Positions 17,742 through 25,441 of a stretch of DNA of 64,000 nucleotides are shown here, piece by piece. Position 1 is the stretch's first letter. Each line of letters begins with the position of its first letter. The notes beneath the pieces were generated by a model. It ran no database searches. It was given only the letters and a program-made list of their open reading frames with translations, and had not been told where the DNA came from. Source of the stretch: Chloroflexota bacterium (GTDB lineage Bacteria; Vulcanimicrobiota; JAMCWD01); the NCBI GenBank assembly GCA_023475345.1, contig JAMCWD010000067.1, positions 1 through 64,000 on the forward strand. Direction: 5' to 3'. The position numbers and the translations under genes are program-made.

Positions 17742-18461
17742 TTAAGATAATTCTTCTAATTGCTTTCTCTTTTGCTCACATTTTTCTTTGAAATGTTCCA
17801 AAAAGTTGTCATCAATCCCATAAGATTCAATAACTTGCACACAATGCAAATTCGAACCAACAGCAATTTTAAGTGTTTTCCAATAAGTATTGTTATCGAT
17901 AAGTACTTTGGTTTTTGCTTTACTTCTAATTATTGTGTCTATGTATCTAGAATCATCAAGATCGAGTAAACTATATTTTTGTTCAACAATTTCAATTATT
18001 TTTTCCATTTTGGGTAAAATTTGTGTTCTATATAATTCAAAACTCTTTCCCTCAATATTTGATAATTCTTCTTTAAGTCTTTCTTTTATATCTTCATTGT
18101 TAATTTTGTCTAAGAATTGATAAGTCATTTGTTCTCTTGTTATTTCACCTCTTTGTCTCCTTGATAAAAGCTCCTGTATATACTCCTCAGAAATTCCAAA
18201 CTCTTTTACTTTTTCTACAAAAGGTTCATAGAAAATTTCAATAAAACCAATACTTGTTCCGAATAATTCATTTAAAAAAAACGTTACAGGGGCATATAAT
18301 TCATCAATCTGTTGCCTTAGTCTTGCTGCTTTTCGTTCTATTTTTTTACTTCGGGATGTAAAATAATAAGTAATACAAGCAACTATTATAGCGGTTATTA
18401 TATTTGGCACTGAAATAATTTTTTGAAAATAATCTATCATATAATTCACATAATTATACAT
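17742..18461 (-). CDS. Membrane-anchored protein of unknown function, AT-rich
   Basis: 239 residues. One transmembrane helix lies near residues 17-33 (PNIITAIIVACITYYFTS). It is followed by a basic patch (SRSKKIERKAARLRQQ) and a long charged, helical, probably coiled-coil cytoplasmic part. No catalytic motif is recognised. The gene is strikingly AT-rich (codons dominated by A/T in third position), unlike the flanking hdr and infC genes. It borders a repeat-filled non-coding stretch. Together these suggest recent acquisition. A sensor or defence role would be speculation. Confidence 0.75.
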   Translation of the reverse strand: MYNYVNYMIDYFQKIISVPNIITAIIVACITYYFTSRSKKIERKAARLRQQIDELYAPVTFFLNELFGTSIGFIEIFYEPFVEKVKEFGISEEYIQELLSRRQRGEITREQMTYQFLDKINNEDIKERLKEELSNIEGKSFELYRTQILPKMEKIIEIVEQKYSLLDLDDSRYIDTIIRSKAKTKVLIDNNTYWKTLKIAVGSNLHCVQVIESYGIDDNFLEHFKEKCEQKRKQLEELS

Positions 18462-18761
18462 TTACAAATCCTTTTTGTTAATTCATCTCCATGTCCTATT
18501 ATCCTCTATTTTATTCAGAGCCTCAACAGGTATCATCTTCGTTTGGCTACCGTGAGGGTTTGAGACTTAAGCTCACATCACTGCACTGGATTCCTGCCTT
18601 AGAGGCTGTCTTTCGTAGCCCAAAACTATGTGGACCCTTTGGGGTCAGGTCTTGAATCTTGAATTGGCTCTCCTCCCTCTTCATCCGCACGCTCGCCGTC
18701 ATTCTGATAATCCTCAAGATCCTCCCCCGCATGGCACGCACAATGCTCATAAACCACCCTG

Positions 18762-18839
18762 TTATCTTTACAAGCTACAGTCATAAGGGAGGATTCGGGG
18801 AGGGGATGCATGATCCTGCCGATGATCTTAAATAACATT
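18762..18839 (+). repeat. 78-bp direct repeat, copy 1
   Basis: Begins TTATCTTTACAAGCTACAG and ends CTTAAATAACATT. It matches 19218-19296 with about nine differences and one indel. Between the ends both copies share ATGATCCTGCCGATGA. Confidence 0.8.
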
Positions 18840-18890
18840 ATCATGCCGGGCATATCCTCTTTCCCCTGTATCCATAAAACAGGGGGAAAA

Positions 18891-18952
18891 ACAAATCAGG
18901 CGTTATAGAAATTCCCCCTGTAAAAATATTGACAATAGTCAGGGCAGTTGAT
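18891..18952 (+). repeat. Duplicated promoter block, copy 1 (-10 lost)
   Basis: Begins ACAAATCAGGCGTTATAGAA. It carries TTGACA at 18929-18934 and matches the infC promoter region at 19555-19615. The -10 box is replaced: TTGATTCGGG here against TTGATATACT in the other copy. Confidence 0.8.
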
Positions 18953-18987
18953 TCGGGCCCATTTTATTGGGCCTCTTACAGGCTGGA

Positions 18988-19133
18988 GCTTACGTTACTG
19001 CACTGGATTCCTGCCTCCTCGGGAATGACGGACAGGGCAGGGATGACGGGGGAAGCAGGTTCAGAGTTTGTGCTATTCATCGAAGCCTGCACCCCTGCTC
19101 TGGATGCCAGCCTTCGCTGGCATGACGGTTAGA
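18988..19133. repeat. REP-like palindromic elements
   Basis: CTGCACTGGATTCCTGCCTCC..GGGAATGACGG begins near 19001, and CTCTGGATGCCAGCCTTCGC..TGGCATGACGG near 19098; they share a layout. A third, 5' half copy lies at 18571-18599. This pattern is a common dispersed palindrome in many bacterial genomes. Confidence 0.6.
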
Positions 19134-19217
19134 GATGGAATGACGACAGCCAGGACAGGAAGGAGGGGCGAGGCGCAGGAAGGCGGGGATTCAATGGCAC
19201 TGCCGGAAACTTCCGGT

Positions 19218-19296
19218 TTATCTTTACAAGCTACAGACATAAGGAAGGATTCGGAGAGGGAGAAGCATGATCCTGCCGATGAGCTTAAATAACATT
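19218..19296 (+). repeat. 78-bp direct repeat, copy 2
   Basis: Second copy of the block at 18762-18839, same orientation, about 450 bp downstream. Confidence 0.8.
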
Positions 19297-19554
19297 GTGT
19301 TTGCCTGAAAAGCCAGATCCAGAGTTTGTGCGGTTCATCAAACTCGTGGAGCGGAATAAATTCCGCAGTTCCAGTGTTATCTTCTTCCTCCTCCTGGATC
19401 GGGCCAAATTTATTTGGCCTTATAACGCACTACAATAAAGGTTGCCTGGAATTAAATGCGAGGTTCCCTTGCGCGGCAACCCCGCGCTGATCATCCCCGG
19501 TGTGTCCGTGGGAGGGGAATTTCATGGAGTCGAAACTTTTTTTCACAGGGATTT

Positions 19555-19615
19555 ACAAATCAGGCGTTATAGAAATTTCCCCTTATAAATGTTGACAATA
19601 GCCGGGGCAGTTGAT
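19555..19615 (+). repeat. Duplicated promoter block, copy 2 (functional infC copy)
   Basis: Matches 18891-18952 and leads directly into the intact infC -10 box. Confidence 0.8.
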
Positions 19616-19620
19616 ATACT
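19592..19620 (+). promoter_or_regulatory. Consensus sigma-70 promoter for infC operon
   Basis: TTGACA at 19592-19597, 17-bp spacer, TATACT at 19615-19620. Transcription should begin near 19627, giving an untranslated leader of about 140 nt. Confidence 0.8.
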
Positions 19621-19649
19621 GAACTATGTTTTAAAAACTGAATAAAAGA

Positions 19650-19745
19650 AGGGGAGAAATCCCCTCACCTGCCGGCTCCGTGCTGTCAGGTTTATTCAAA
19701 CCGGATAAACCTGTTTTTTATTAGCGGAGCCTGGCTCCGTTTTTT
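19650..19745 (+). promoter_or_regulatory. infC leader attenuator with competing hairpins
   Basis: AGGGGA-GAAA-TCCCCT (19650-19665) is a GNRA-capped stem. CAGGTTTAT (19687-19695) pairs with ATAAACCTG (19705-19713) before six T's, and CGGAGC (19725-19730) pairs with GCTCCG (19734-19739) before six T's; both are terminator-like. GGCTCCG (19674-19680) can instead pair with CGGAGCC (19725-19731), and ACCTG (19667-19671) with CAGGT (19687-19691), disrupting both. The arrangement is analogous to the L20 leader of Firmicutes infC-rpmI-rplT operons, where L20 binding drives termination. Confidence 0.7.
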
Positions 19746-19768
19746 AATGTTATTTGGAGGTGATGTTT

Positions 19769-20374
19769 ATTTCCAGAAAATTCAGGGTCAACCAGATGAT
19801 CCGCACACCGAAGGTGAGAGTTATCGACTATGAAGGGAACCAGTTGGGGATTCTGACGATAAACGAAGCTCTTACCAAGGCCGCGGAAGATGCCCTCGAC
19901 CTGGTCGAGGTTTCTCCCAATGCCGACCCCCCGGTCTGCCGCATACTCGATTACGGAAAATTCAAATACGAGCAGAGCAAAAAAGACCGGGAAGCAAAAT
20001 CCAAGAGAAAATGCCAGGAACTGAAAGAAGTCAAGTTCCGCCTCAAGATAGACACGCATGATTACGAGACCAAGGTCCGGATCATAAAAAGGCTTCTTGA
20101 GCACGGGGACAAAGTCAAAGTTACGATCATGTTCCGGGGAAGAGAACTGTCATACACCACCCAGGGTCTGAAAATACTGGCAAGGGTAGCCAAGGACCTG
20201 AACGAGATCGCGGTCGTCGAGCATAAGCCCAAGAAAGAGGGCCGCAACATGCACATGATAATCGCTCCCCGTCCCGGCGGAAAACACACTGAAACAAGAG
20301 AAGAAGCAACACAACCGGATAATGAGAAAGGAGCTGGATTCGATGCCGAAGATGAAGAGCAAGAGCTCTCTTAA
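19769..20374 (+). CDS. infC: Translation initiation factor IF-3
   Basis: About 201 residues. The N-domain opens SRKFRVNQMIRTPKVRVID and continues GNQLGI; the C-domain includes EVKFRLKIDTHDYETKV and GDKVKVTIMFRGRE, standard for IF-3. GGAGG (19756-19760) sits 8 nt before an ATT at 19769. The in-frame ATG at 19763 is only 2 nt from the Shine-Dalgarno sequence, and TTG 19754 overlaps the site region. I therefore take AUU as the start, as known for infC of E. coli, where IF-3 represses its own AUU-initiated message. A charged C-terminal tail overlaps rpmI. Confidence 0.93.
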   Translation: MSRKFRVNQMIRTPKVRVIDYEGNQLGILTINEALTKAAEDALDLVEVSPNADPPVCRILDYGKFKYEQSKKDREAKSKRKCQELKEVKFRLKIDTHDYETKVRIIKRLLEHGDKVKVTIMFRGRELSYTTQGLKILARVAKDLNEIAVVEHKPKKEGRNMHMIIAPRPGGKHTETREEATQPDNEKGAGFDAEDEEQELS

Positions 20375-20546
20375 AAAGCGTATCAAGATCACAGGCACCG
20401 GCAAAGTAAAACACATGAAGATGTTTGTCGGTTGTAAGCACATAAGAAGCAGCAAATCACCAAAGCAGGTACGCAGTTATCGTAAAGACGCGGTGATTTC
20501 TCCGACAGATCTCAAAAGATTGAAAAAAGCTATTCCGGGAATTTAA
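20343..20546 (+). CDS. rpmI: 50S ribosomal protein L35
   Basis: 67 residues from ATG 20343 (MPKMKSKSSLKKRIKITGTG), the family's canonical N-terminus, behind AAAGGAG. The in-frame ATG at 20322 would add seven residues absent from L35. The start lies inside infC, overlapping by 32 nt in another frame, so translation is probably coupled. The protein is basic with the expected KSPKQVRSYRKD region. Confidence 0.95.
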   Translation: MPKMKSKSSLKKRIKITGTGKVKHMKMFVGCKHIRSSKSPKQVRSYRKDAVISPTDLKRLKKAIPGI

Positions 20547-20588
20547 ATATCCTGCAGACAAAAGATAGATTAAGGAGGAAAAATCGCC

Positions 20589-20945
20589 ATGCCAAGAGTT
20601 AAACGCGCAGTTCTTTCGAAAAAGAAAAAGCGTAAGATAATGAAAAACGCAAAAGGATTCAGGGGTGCAAGAAGCCATTCATACAAGGCTGCAAAAGAAG
20701 CTCTCATGCACGCCATGACTTATGCGTACAGAGACCGCCACAACAAAAAGCGGGATTTCCGGCGCCTGTGGATAGTCCGGATCAATGCCGCGGCCAGGCT
20801 GAACGGCCTGTCATATAACAGGATGATGAGCGGCCTGAAAAATGCAGGGATAGACGTGAACCGGAAGGTTCTCGCAGACCTTGCGGTTACCGATGCCACA
20901 GCTTTCAGCGTGCTTGCCGAGACCGCAAAGAAACACCTGTCCTGA
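20589..20945 (+). CDS. rplT: 50S ribosomal protein L20
   Basis: 118 residues, full length, beginning [20 protein letters not shown]. It contains the L20 segments [19 protein letters not shown] and [21 protein letters not shown]20 binds 23S rRNA early in 50S assembly, and in several bacteria also binds its own operon leader. AGGAGG lies before the ATG, and a strong terminator follows. Confidence 0.97.
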   Translation: MPRVKRAVLSKKKKRKIMKNAKGFRGARSHSYKAAKEALMHAMTYAYRDRHNKKRDFRRLWIVRINAAARLNGLSYNRMMSGLKNAGIDVNRKVLADLAVTDATAFSVLAETAKKHLS

Positions 20946-20960
20946 CATTTATAATTCATC

Positions 20961-21001
20961 CGGGAATAAAACCCCCAACTCGGGGGTTTTTTATTCCCGG
21001 T
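20961..21001. terminator. Terminator after rplT
   Basis: CCGGGAATAAAACCCCC and GGGGGTTTTTTATTCCCGG form a long stem. The T-run inside the 3' arm and A-run inside the 5' arm make it potentially bidirectional. Confidence 0.88.
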
Positions 21002-21128
21002 TTGAATGCCGGCGCATGGTAATATCTCTCATGTCGGATACCGTGAGAAACCGGGAGCAATTTTAACATAGCCGGTCATGAGGAATAAGGATGAATGAAG
21101 TTTTAATTTCATCTTCTAAAGTAAAATC

Positions 21129-21947
21129 ATGCAGCTTATAATCTTCTTTTTTATCGGAGCCGTAACGGCCCTGTTCGGCACCCTCGTAGGAGTCGGCGGG
21201 GGTTTTATACTTATTCCCGTTTTGCTTTTGATATTTAAGTTCCCGCCGACGCTTGCAGTCGGCACATCGATGTTAGTCATTTTCTGCAATGCTATTTCGG
21301 GGACTATCGCATACTTCAGGCATAAAAAAATAGATATAAAAAGCGGGTGGTGGTTCGTAGCAGCGACTTTTCCCGGAACGGTTGCAGGCAGTTTTCTTAC
21401 TCAATATTTCACCAATGCAGTATTCCAGGCTTGTTTCGGCGTCATGCTCGTCCTGTCAAGCATCTCCATATTTATGAGGGGAAACCAAGAAAAACCTTCC
21501 GAATTGTTCTGCCGTCTTGAATCGATGATCCCGGGAGGCCGTTGTGAACGCCGTATAGTGGATTGCGACGATAAAGAATACAGGTATAAATTTTCGCTTC
21601 CGTTCGGCATATTTATAAGTTTCCTGCTGGGATTTATAGCAGGGGCTTTCGGTATTGGAGGGGGCATAATCATAATGCCCACATTGATCCTGGCATTAAA
21701 TTTCCCTGTCCCGATAGCCGTGGCTACATCGCATTTCACCCTGGCTTTTACAGGTTTTTTCGGAGCCGTAACGCACTTTTTTCTGGGAAACGTACAACTG
21801 CTTGCCGGAGTTGTTATGGGAATCGGCGCGATTATAGGCGCCCAGTTCGGCGCCGTTATTTCAAAGAAGGCCAGAAGCGTATGGATAGCGCGCCTGCTCG
21901 CCCTGGCCCTGCTCGGAGTCGGAATAAGGATGATTTTCTTTCATTGA
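21129..21947 (+). CDS. TauE/SafE-family membrane permease
   Basis: 272 residues, almost wholly hydrophobic with about eight membrane helices in two repeated halves. Each half carries the family's glycine-rich motif: GTLVGVGGGFILIPVLLL near 16-33 and GAFGIGGGIIIMPTLILAL near 178-196. A central polar loop (about 118-155) separates the halves. The family exports or takes up sulfite, sulfonates or other small organic anions; the substrate here is unknown. It stands alone between rplT and tRNA-Met. Confidence 0.88.
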   Translation: MQLIIFFFIGAVTALFGTLVGVGGGFILIPVLLLIFKFPPTLAVGTSMLVIFCNAISGTIAYFRHKKIDIKSGWWFVAATFPGTVAGSFLTQYFTNAVFQACFGVMLVLSSISIFMRGNQEKPSELFCRLESMIPGGRCERRIVDCDDKEYRYKFSLPFGIFISFLLGFIAGAFGIGGGIIIMPTLILALNFPVPIAVATSHFTLAFTGFFGAVTHFFLGNVQLLAGVVMGIGAIIGAQFGAVISKKARSVWIARLLALALLGVGIRMIFFH

Positions 21948-21999
21948 TCGAAAGGCTTCGCGGACAATTTTTTCAACACGAAATTTTCAGATTATATTC

Positions 22000-22027
22000 T
22001 TGACAAAATTTTACAGGGTTCTATAAT
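22000..22027 (+). promoter_or_regulatory. Sigma-70 promoter of tRNA-Met
   Basis: TTGACA at 22000-22005 and TATAAT at 22022-22027 with a 16-bp spacer, about 30 bp before the tRNA. Confidence 0.75.
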
Positions 22028-22057
22028 GTTGAAGAGAAAAGTAAAACCGCTAGATAT

Positions 22058-22132
22058 GGCGGGGTAGCTCAGTGGTAGAGCAGGAGACTCATAAGCTCTT
22101 GGTCGGGAGTTCAACTCTCCCCCCCGCCACCA
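22058..22132 (+). tRNA. tRNA-Met (CAU), elongator type
   Basis: Acceptor GGCGGGG/CCCCGCC, D-arm GCTCAGTGGTAGAGC, anticodon CAT in ACTCATAA, and T-arm CGGGAGTTCAACTCTCC. The discriminator is A and a genomic CCA is encoded at 22130-22132. The first acceptor pair is G-C, unlike initiator tRNA. The innermost anticodon-stem pair reads as an A-G mismatch (GGAGA/GCTCT). Confidence 0.93.
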
Positions 22133-22137
22133 GAAAT

Positions 22138-22162
22138 AAAAAGGCCTGAAAAGGCCCTTTTT
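22138..22162 (+). terminator. Terminator after tRNA-Met
   Basis: GGCC arms around TGAAAA, flanked by five A's and followed by five T's. Confidence 0.75.
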
Positions 22163-22222
22163 ATTTTGAAGATTAGAGCCGCAAAACAGGATCGATTATT
22201 TATAAATTCAGTATAGTCCCGG

Positions 22223-22420
22223 TTATTCGGATATGAGTCCCTGGTATAGCCCGTCCAGAAACTTGAGCACCTGTTCCGCGTTGTCAACTTTAGTATTCGG
22301 ATTTGAAAGCCATATCCTGGTGAATTCGACAGCCACCTGCAATACTCCGGCCTCTATTTTCTTATCGTCAGGCACTCCGGGATGCTTCCCGTCCATGTAA
22401 TCGAAAGGGTATCTCCCCAT
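22223..22420 (-). CDS. Small protein of unknown function
   Basis: 65 residues, acidic, no membrane segment, beginning MGRYPFDYMDGKHPG and containing a C-terminal helix VLKFLDGLYQGLISE. A strong AGGAGG lies 6-7 bp before ATG 22420, and codon use resembles the neighbours, so it is likely translated. I do not recognise the family. It sits about 80 bp downstream of the FN3 gene on the same strand. Confidence 0.6.
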   Translation of the reverse strand: MGRYPFDYMDGKHPGVPDDKKIEAGVLQVAVEFTRIWLSNPNTKVDNAEQVLKFLDGLYQGLISE

Positions 22421-22499
22421 GGCAGCCTCCTGTCAAATATACTAACGGGAAGTTAATCTTCCCTGTTCTTGCTTCGCCTCCTGCTCTTAAGACCGTCCC

Positions 22500-23165
22500 T
22501 TATCTTAAAGTAGTGGCGTCATCCTCATTGGTGTATTCGGATTCCCCTGCAACGTTATAAGCGGTTACCTTGTAAAAATATTGGGTGCCCGGTTCCAGGC
22601 CGGTGTCACGGTAAAAATTCAGGTTGGCATCGACAACTGCAACCTGACTATAGTTTCCGTAGCCTTTCCTGCGGTAAACTTTATAGCCTTCTTCATCTGG
22701 AACATCATGCCATGATAGATCTATTGAATTATGTGCTTCAGCATGAGCGGTAAGAATACCCGGCCGTACAGGCCGCGCCTGAAAAGTAGTAACGCTGTCC
22801 TCGTTTGAAAATTCTGACTCGCCTGCGCCATTATATACTCTGACCTTGTAATAATAAGTCGTCCCCGGCCTCAGATTATCATCGACGTAGCTCGTATTGT
22901 TCATATCTACTTTTATAGTTTTGCTGTAGTCGCTGTTTGAAGACCGGTGAAGTATGAAGCCGTCTTCGTTATCGGAGTTGTCATACCAGTGGATCTCCAC
23001 CCTTGTCGGCGATATTGCCACCGCGCTAAGCCCGTCCGGCGCTCTCGGTATCCTGTCTTCCGCAAAAAGCACACCGGTCATAAACAAGAACAAACATGAA
23101 AATACCAGAGATTCAATTACAGATCCCCTGAATCTTCCCGGCTTTTCAACCTTCATCGAATACAC
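22500..23165 (-). CDS. Secreted fibronectin type III protein
   Basis: 221 residues. A signal peptide covers about residues 1-36 (SLVFSCLFLFMTGVLFAED). Two FN3 domains follow at about 38-130 and 133-221. Each has the family pattern: a W early (VEIHWYDNSDNEDGF, IDLSWHDVPDEEGY), then PGTTYYYKVRVYN or PGTQYFYKVTAYN and a GESEF/YTNE end. No catalytic domain is attached. It is probably an extracellular binding or adhesion module. Confidence 0.88.
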   Translation of the reverse strand: MYSMKVEKPGRFRGSVIESLVFSCLFLFMTGVLFAEDRIPRAPDGLSAVAISPTRVEIHWYDNSDNEDGFILHRSSNSDYSKTIKVDMNNTSYVDDNLRPGTTYYYKVRVYNGAGESEFSNEDSVTTFQARPVRPGILTAHAEAHNSIDLSWHDVPDEEGYKVYRRKGYGNYSQVAVVDANLNFYRDTGLEPGTQYFYKVTAYNVAGESEYTNEDDATTLR

Positions 23166-23351
23166 CTCCGTAATAACGTTTGTTGCCGAATCCCTTTATG
23201 GTTTCGCCTTCAAAATTAAATTAACCTTCAATAATTATTTACAACGGCAAAATGCAGACGATCATTTTCAGGACACGGATTATAAAAGGATAATCATCTC
23301 CTGTGCCTAAATTCAACGAACTGTCAATTTAAATCATGCGAGGAATTACCG

Positions 23352-24653
23352 ATGGAAACCGATAAGGCAGGGCAGGTCTATAAAGAAAAGCATCCGAAGG
23401 GCCTGTATGTCCTTTTCATGACGGAGATGTGGGAGCGGTTCAGCTTTTACACGATGCTTTCACTGCTGGTCCTTTACCTTCGCGATCCCAACGGCGGCCT
23501 GGGATGGTCAACGGAAAAGGCCGTGGACATATATTCTTATTACCTGACTTTCGTTTATTTCACCCCGCTTATAGGGGGATTTCTTGCCGATAAATACATC
23601 GGTTACCGCAGGGCGATAAGCATAGGCGCCCTGTTTTTCATCGCGGGTCATATCCTGCTGGCGTTCCCCTCGCCTACTATCATGTATGTGGCGCTTTTAT
23701 GCCTCATCATAGGCAACGGTTTTTTCAAGCCCAACATATCGACGATGCTGGGAAACCTGTATCCCGAAGAATCCAAACTGAAAGATGCTGCATACAACAT
23801 ATTTTACATGGGGATAAATATCGGCGCATTCGCCTCGCCGATAGTCGCGGAGATTGTCAAGGCAAAGTTCGGCTATCATCCGGCATTTGCGGTGGCGGCG
23901 GGCGGCATGGTCATCTCCCTCGCAATTTTCTGGGGCTTCGGGCGCTATGTAGTCGAGAAATGCTCTCCGAAAGACGGTACGAAAGATGAAACCGCCGTGC
24001 CTTGCGCCTGCGATGCCGAAATCGATAAAGTGCCGGAATCGAAAAGGATCTGGGCGCTCATCGTCATATTCCTGGTTACAATAGTTTTCTGGATGGCATT
24101 CGATCAAAACGGCTCGACGCTGACAATATGGGCGGACGAAAATACAAAGTGGAGCGTCTCGGGGGTCATTTCAAATTCGATAAACCCATTCTGGATCATA
24201 ATTTTGACATTCCCGCTGCTTGCTTTCTGGAAGCATCTTGCGAAATACGACAGGGAGCCTTCCACGCCGACCAAGATGGTTTACGGGATGCTTTTATGCG
24301 CCCTGTCATTTTACATAATGTATTATGCGGCGATATTCGGCGGCAATACCGGGAAGGTTTCCCCCTGGTGGCTCATATCTTCTTACGGTGTCGTAACACT
24401 GGGCGAGTTGATGCTTTCGCCGATGGCCCTGTCCCTTGTTTCAAAAGTCGCCCCCAGGAGACTGCGCGGGATGATGATGGGGCTATGGTTCGCATCGACC
24501 GCAATCGGGAACAAGCTGTCCGTCATCGGTAAATACTGGGAAGTATGGAGCCATTCGAAATTCTTTTTTATACTGGCGACGCTGTCGCTTTTTACGGCGC
24601 TTGTCCTTGTACTGATACTCAAGCCGATTAAAAAGGCCATGCCAGGGGTTTAG
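23352..24653 (+). CDS. POT-family proton-dependent peptide transporter
   Basis: 433 residues with about 12 membrane helices. The diagnostic E-x-x-E-R-F-x-F/Y-Y motif is in EMWERFSFYT near residue 27. DKYIGYRRAISIG and GNGFFKPNISTMLG follow, typical of PTR2/POT transporters that move di- and tripeptides with protons across the inner membrane. A late KVAPRRLRGMMMGLWFASTAIG also fits. It stands alone, and a rich-peptide diet would feed the glutamate dehydrogenase encoded at 31 kb. Confidence 0.92.
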   Translation: METDKAGQVYKEKHPKGLYVLFMTEMWERFSFYTMLSLLVLYLRDPNGGLGWSTEKAVDIYSYYLTFVYFTPLIGGFLADKYIGYRRAISIGALFFIAGHILLAFPSPTIMYVALLCLIIGNGFFKPNISTMLGNLYPEESKLKDAAYNIFYMGINIGAFASPIVAEIVKAKFGYHPAFAVAAGGMVISLAIFWGFGRYVVEKCSPKDGTKDETAVPCACDAEIDKVPESKRIWALIVIFLVTIVFWMAFDQNGSTLTIWADENTKWSVSGVISNSINPFWIIILTFPLLAFWKHLAKYDREPSTPTKMVYGMLLCALSFYIMYYAAIFGGNTGKVSPWWLISSYGVVTLGELMLSPMALSLVSKVAPRRLRGMMMGLWFASTAIGNKLSVIGKYWEVWSHSKFFFILATLSLFTALVLVLILKPIKKAMPGV

Positions 24654-24833
24654 AGCAGGCTCAGAATCGAAATTAATGCCCGGAAGCATGCGATTTAGGA
24701 GAGCGGGGCTTAAACCTTAAGCTCGAATCTTAACGGATTCAAGCTGGAAAACGGCCGGTTATTATTATCATGAAGTTCTTATTGGACAGCACCTATCTGT
24801 CGTTATTTTTTTTCGCCGGAAGCCTCCGGCTTC

Positions 24834-24861
24834 TTGACCATTATCCGTATGGAGTTATAAT
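24834..24861 (+). promoter_or_regulatory. Promoter abutting a start codon (leaderless candidate)
   Basis: TTGACC at 24834-24839 and TATAAT at 24856-24861, 16-bp spacer. The -10 box ends 6 bp before ATG 24868, so transcription would start at or next to the start codon. No Shine-Dalgarno sequence lies between. A GCCGGA/TCCGGC hairpin (24815-24830) precedes it. Confidence 0.65.
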
Positions 24862-24867
24862 AACATC

Positions 24868-25314
24868 ATGGGAGATTCAATAAATCCGTTATCAAATCAA
24901 TTTCAAATGAACGCCGCCGCCAATGTGCAGAAGTTCATCGGCGGCATCAAGAAACCGGAAGATGTCCAGAAGTCCGAGAAGCAGGAGTCTCCTCTGGATT
25001 CCGTCAGGATTGACGCCAAAAACGTTCCTGAAAAAACAAGCGCCGCCAGAGGGATGGAAGAAGCCGCACGCTCCGGTGTATTGTCCGAACAGGAAGAAAT
25101 ACGAAAAAAGGAAAAAGAAATAACCGGGGATATCCCTCCGGAAGCGCTGGAAGCAGCGAAGAAAATCGTCAAGGGCCGGATACACAAGATGAAAGATATG
25201 GTCCCGATCCCAGAGGACCTGATGGTAAGCCTGAAGCCTGAAGACTTCCACGGCATCATGGGGATCCATGACTGGCATAACCAGCCGATATACGAGGACG
25301 AGCCCGGAAACTGA
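24868..25314 (+). CDS. Hypothetical soluble protein, possibly leaderless mRNA
   Basis: 148 residues, hydrophilic, with no signal peptide. It has a Gln/Asn-rich N-terminus, a Lys/Glu-rich middle likely to be helical or coiled (EEIRKKEKEITGD), then PPEALEAAKKIVKGRIHKM and a His/Trp-rich end (GIMGIHDWHNQP). No family is recognised. The start is fixed by the promoter directly upstream; the next in-frame ATGs would remove most of the N-terminus. Strong terminators follow. Confidence 0.7.
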   Translation: MGDSINPLSNQFQMNAAANVQKFIGGIKKPEDVQKSEKQESPLDSVRIDAKNVPEKTSAARGMEEAARSGVLSEQEEIRKKEKEITGDIPPEALEAAKKIVKGRIHKMKDMVPIPEDLMVSLKPEDFHGIMGIHDWHNQPIYEDEPGN

Positions 25315-25352
25315 CCGGCGCCTGTCATAACAACTCCAATCCATATAAACAT

Positions 25353-25422
25353 CCACCCGCGTAGCGGGTGGTTTTTCTTTGACCCTATAAAAAAACAGGG
25401 GGCTTTGAAAACCCCCTGTTTT
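25353..25422. terminator. Two convergent-gene terminators
   Basis: CCACCCGC/GCGGGTGG (25353-25371) followed by five T's terminates the plus-strand gene. ACAGGGGG/CCCCCTGT (25395-25419) with flanking A and T runs is bidirectional and also serves the minus-strand gene ending at 25442. Confidence 0.85.
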
Positions 25423-25441
25423 AATTTCTGCGATATTACGA

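Larger units (their letters stand above)
18480..19590. other. Non-coding repeat mosaic, 1.1 kb
   Basis: No credible gene is present; the short frames here are broken and compositionally odd. The stretch is built from degenerate repeated blocks: two copies of a 78-bp block, two copies of a 60-bp block, REP-like palindromes of the CTGGATTCCTGCC...GGAATGACG kind, and two analogous hairpins (18955-18974 and 19402-19421, GGCC arms around an AT loop). CAGAGTTTGTGC also recurs at 19062 and 19320. Confidence 0.7.

Noticed and set aside
18547..18853. Short frames in the repeat mosaic
   Set aside because: They overlap repeated, REP-like and hairpin DNA, have no ribosome-binding site and no recognisable product.
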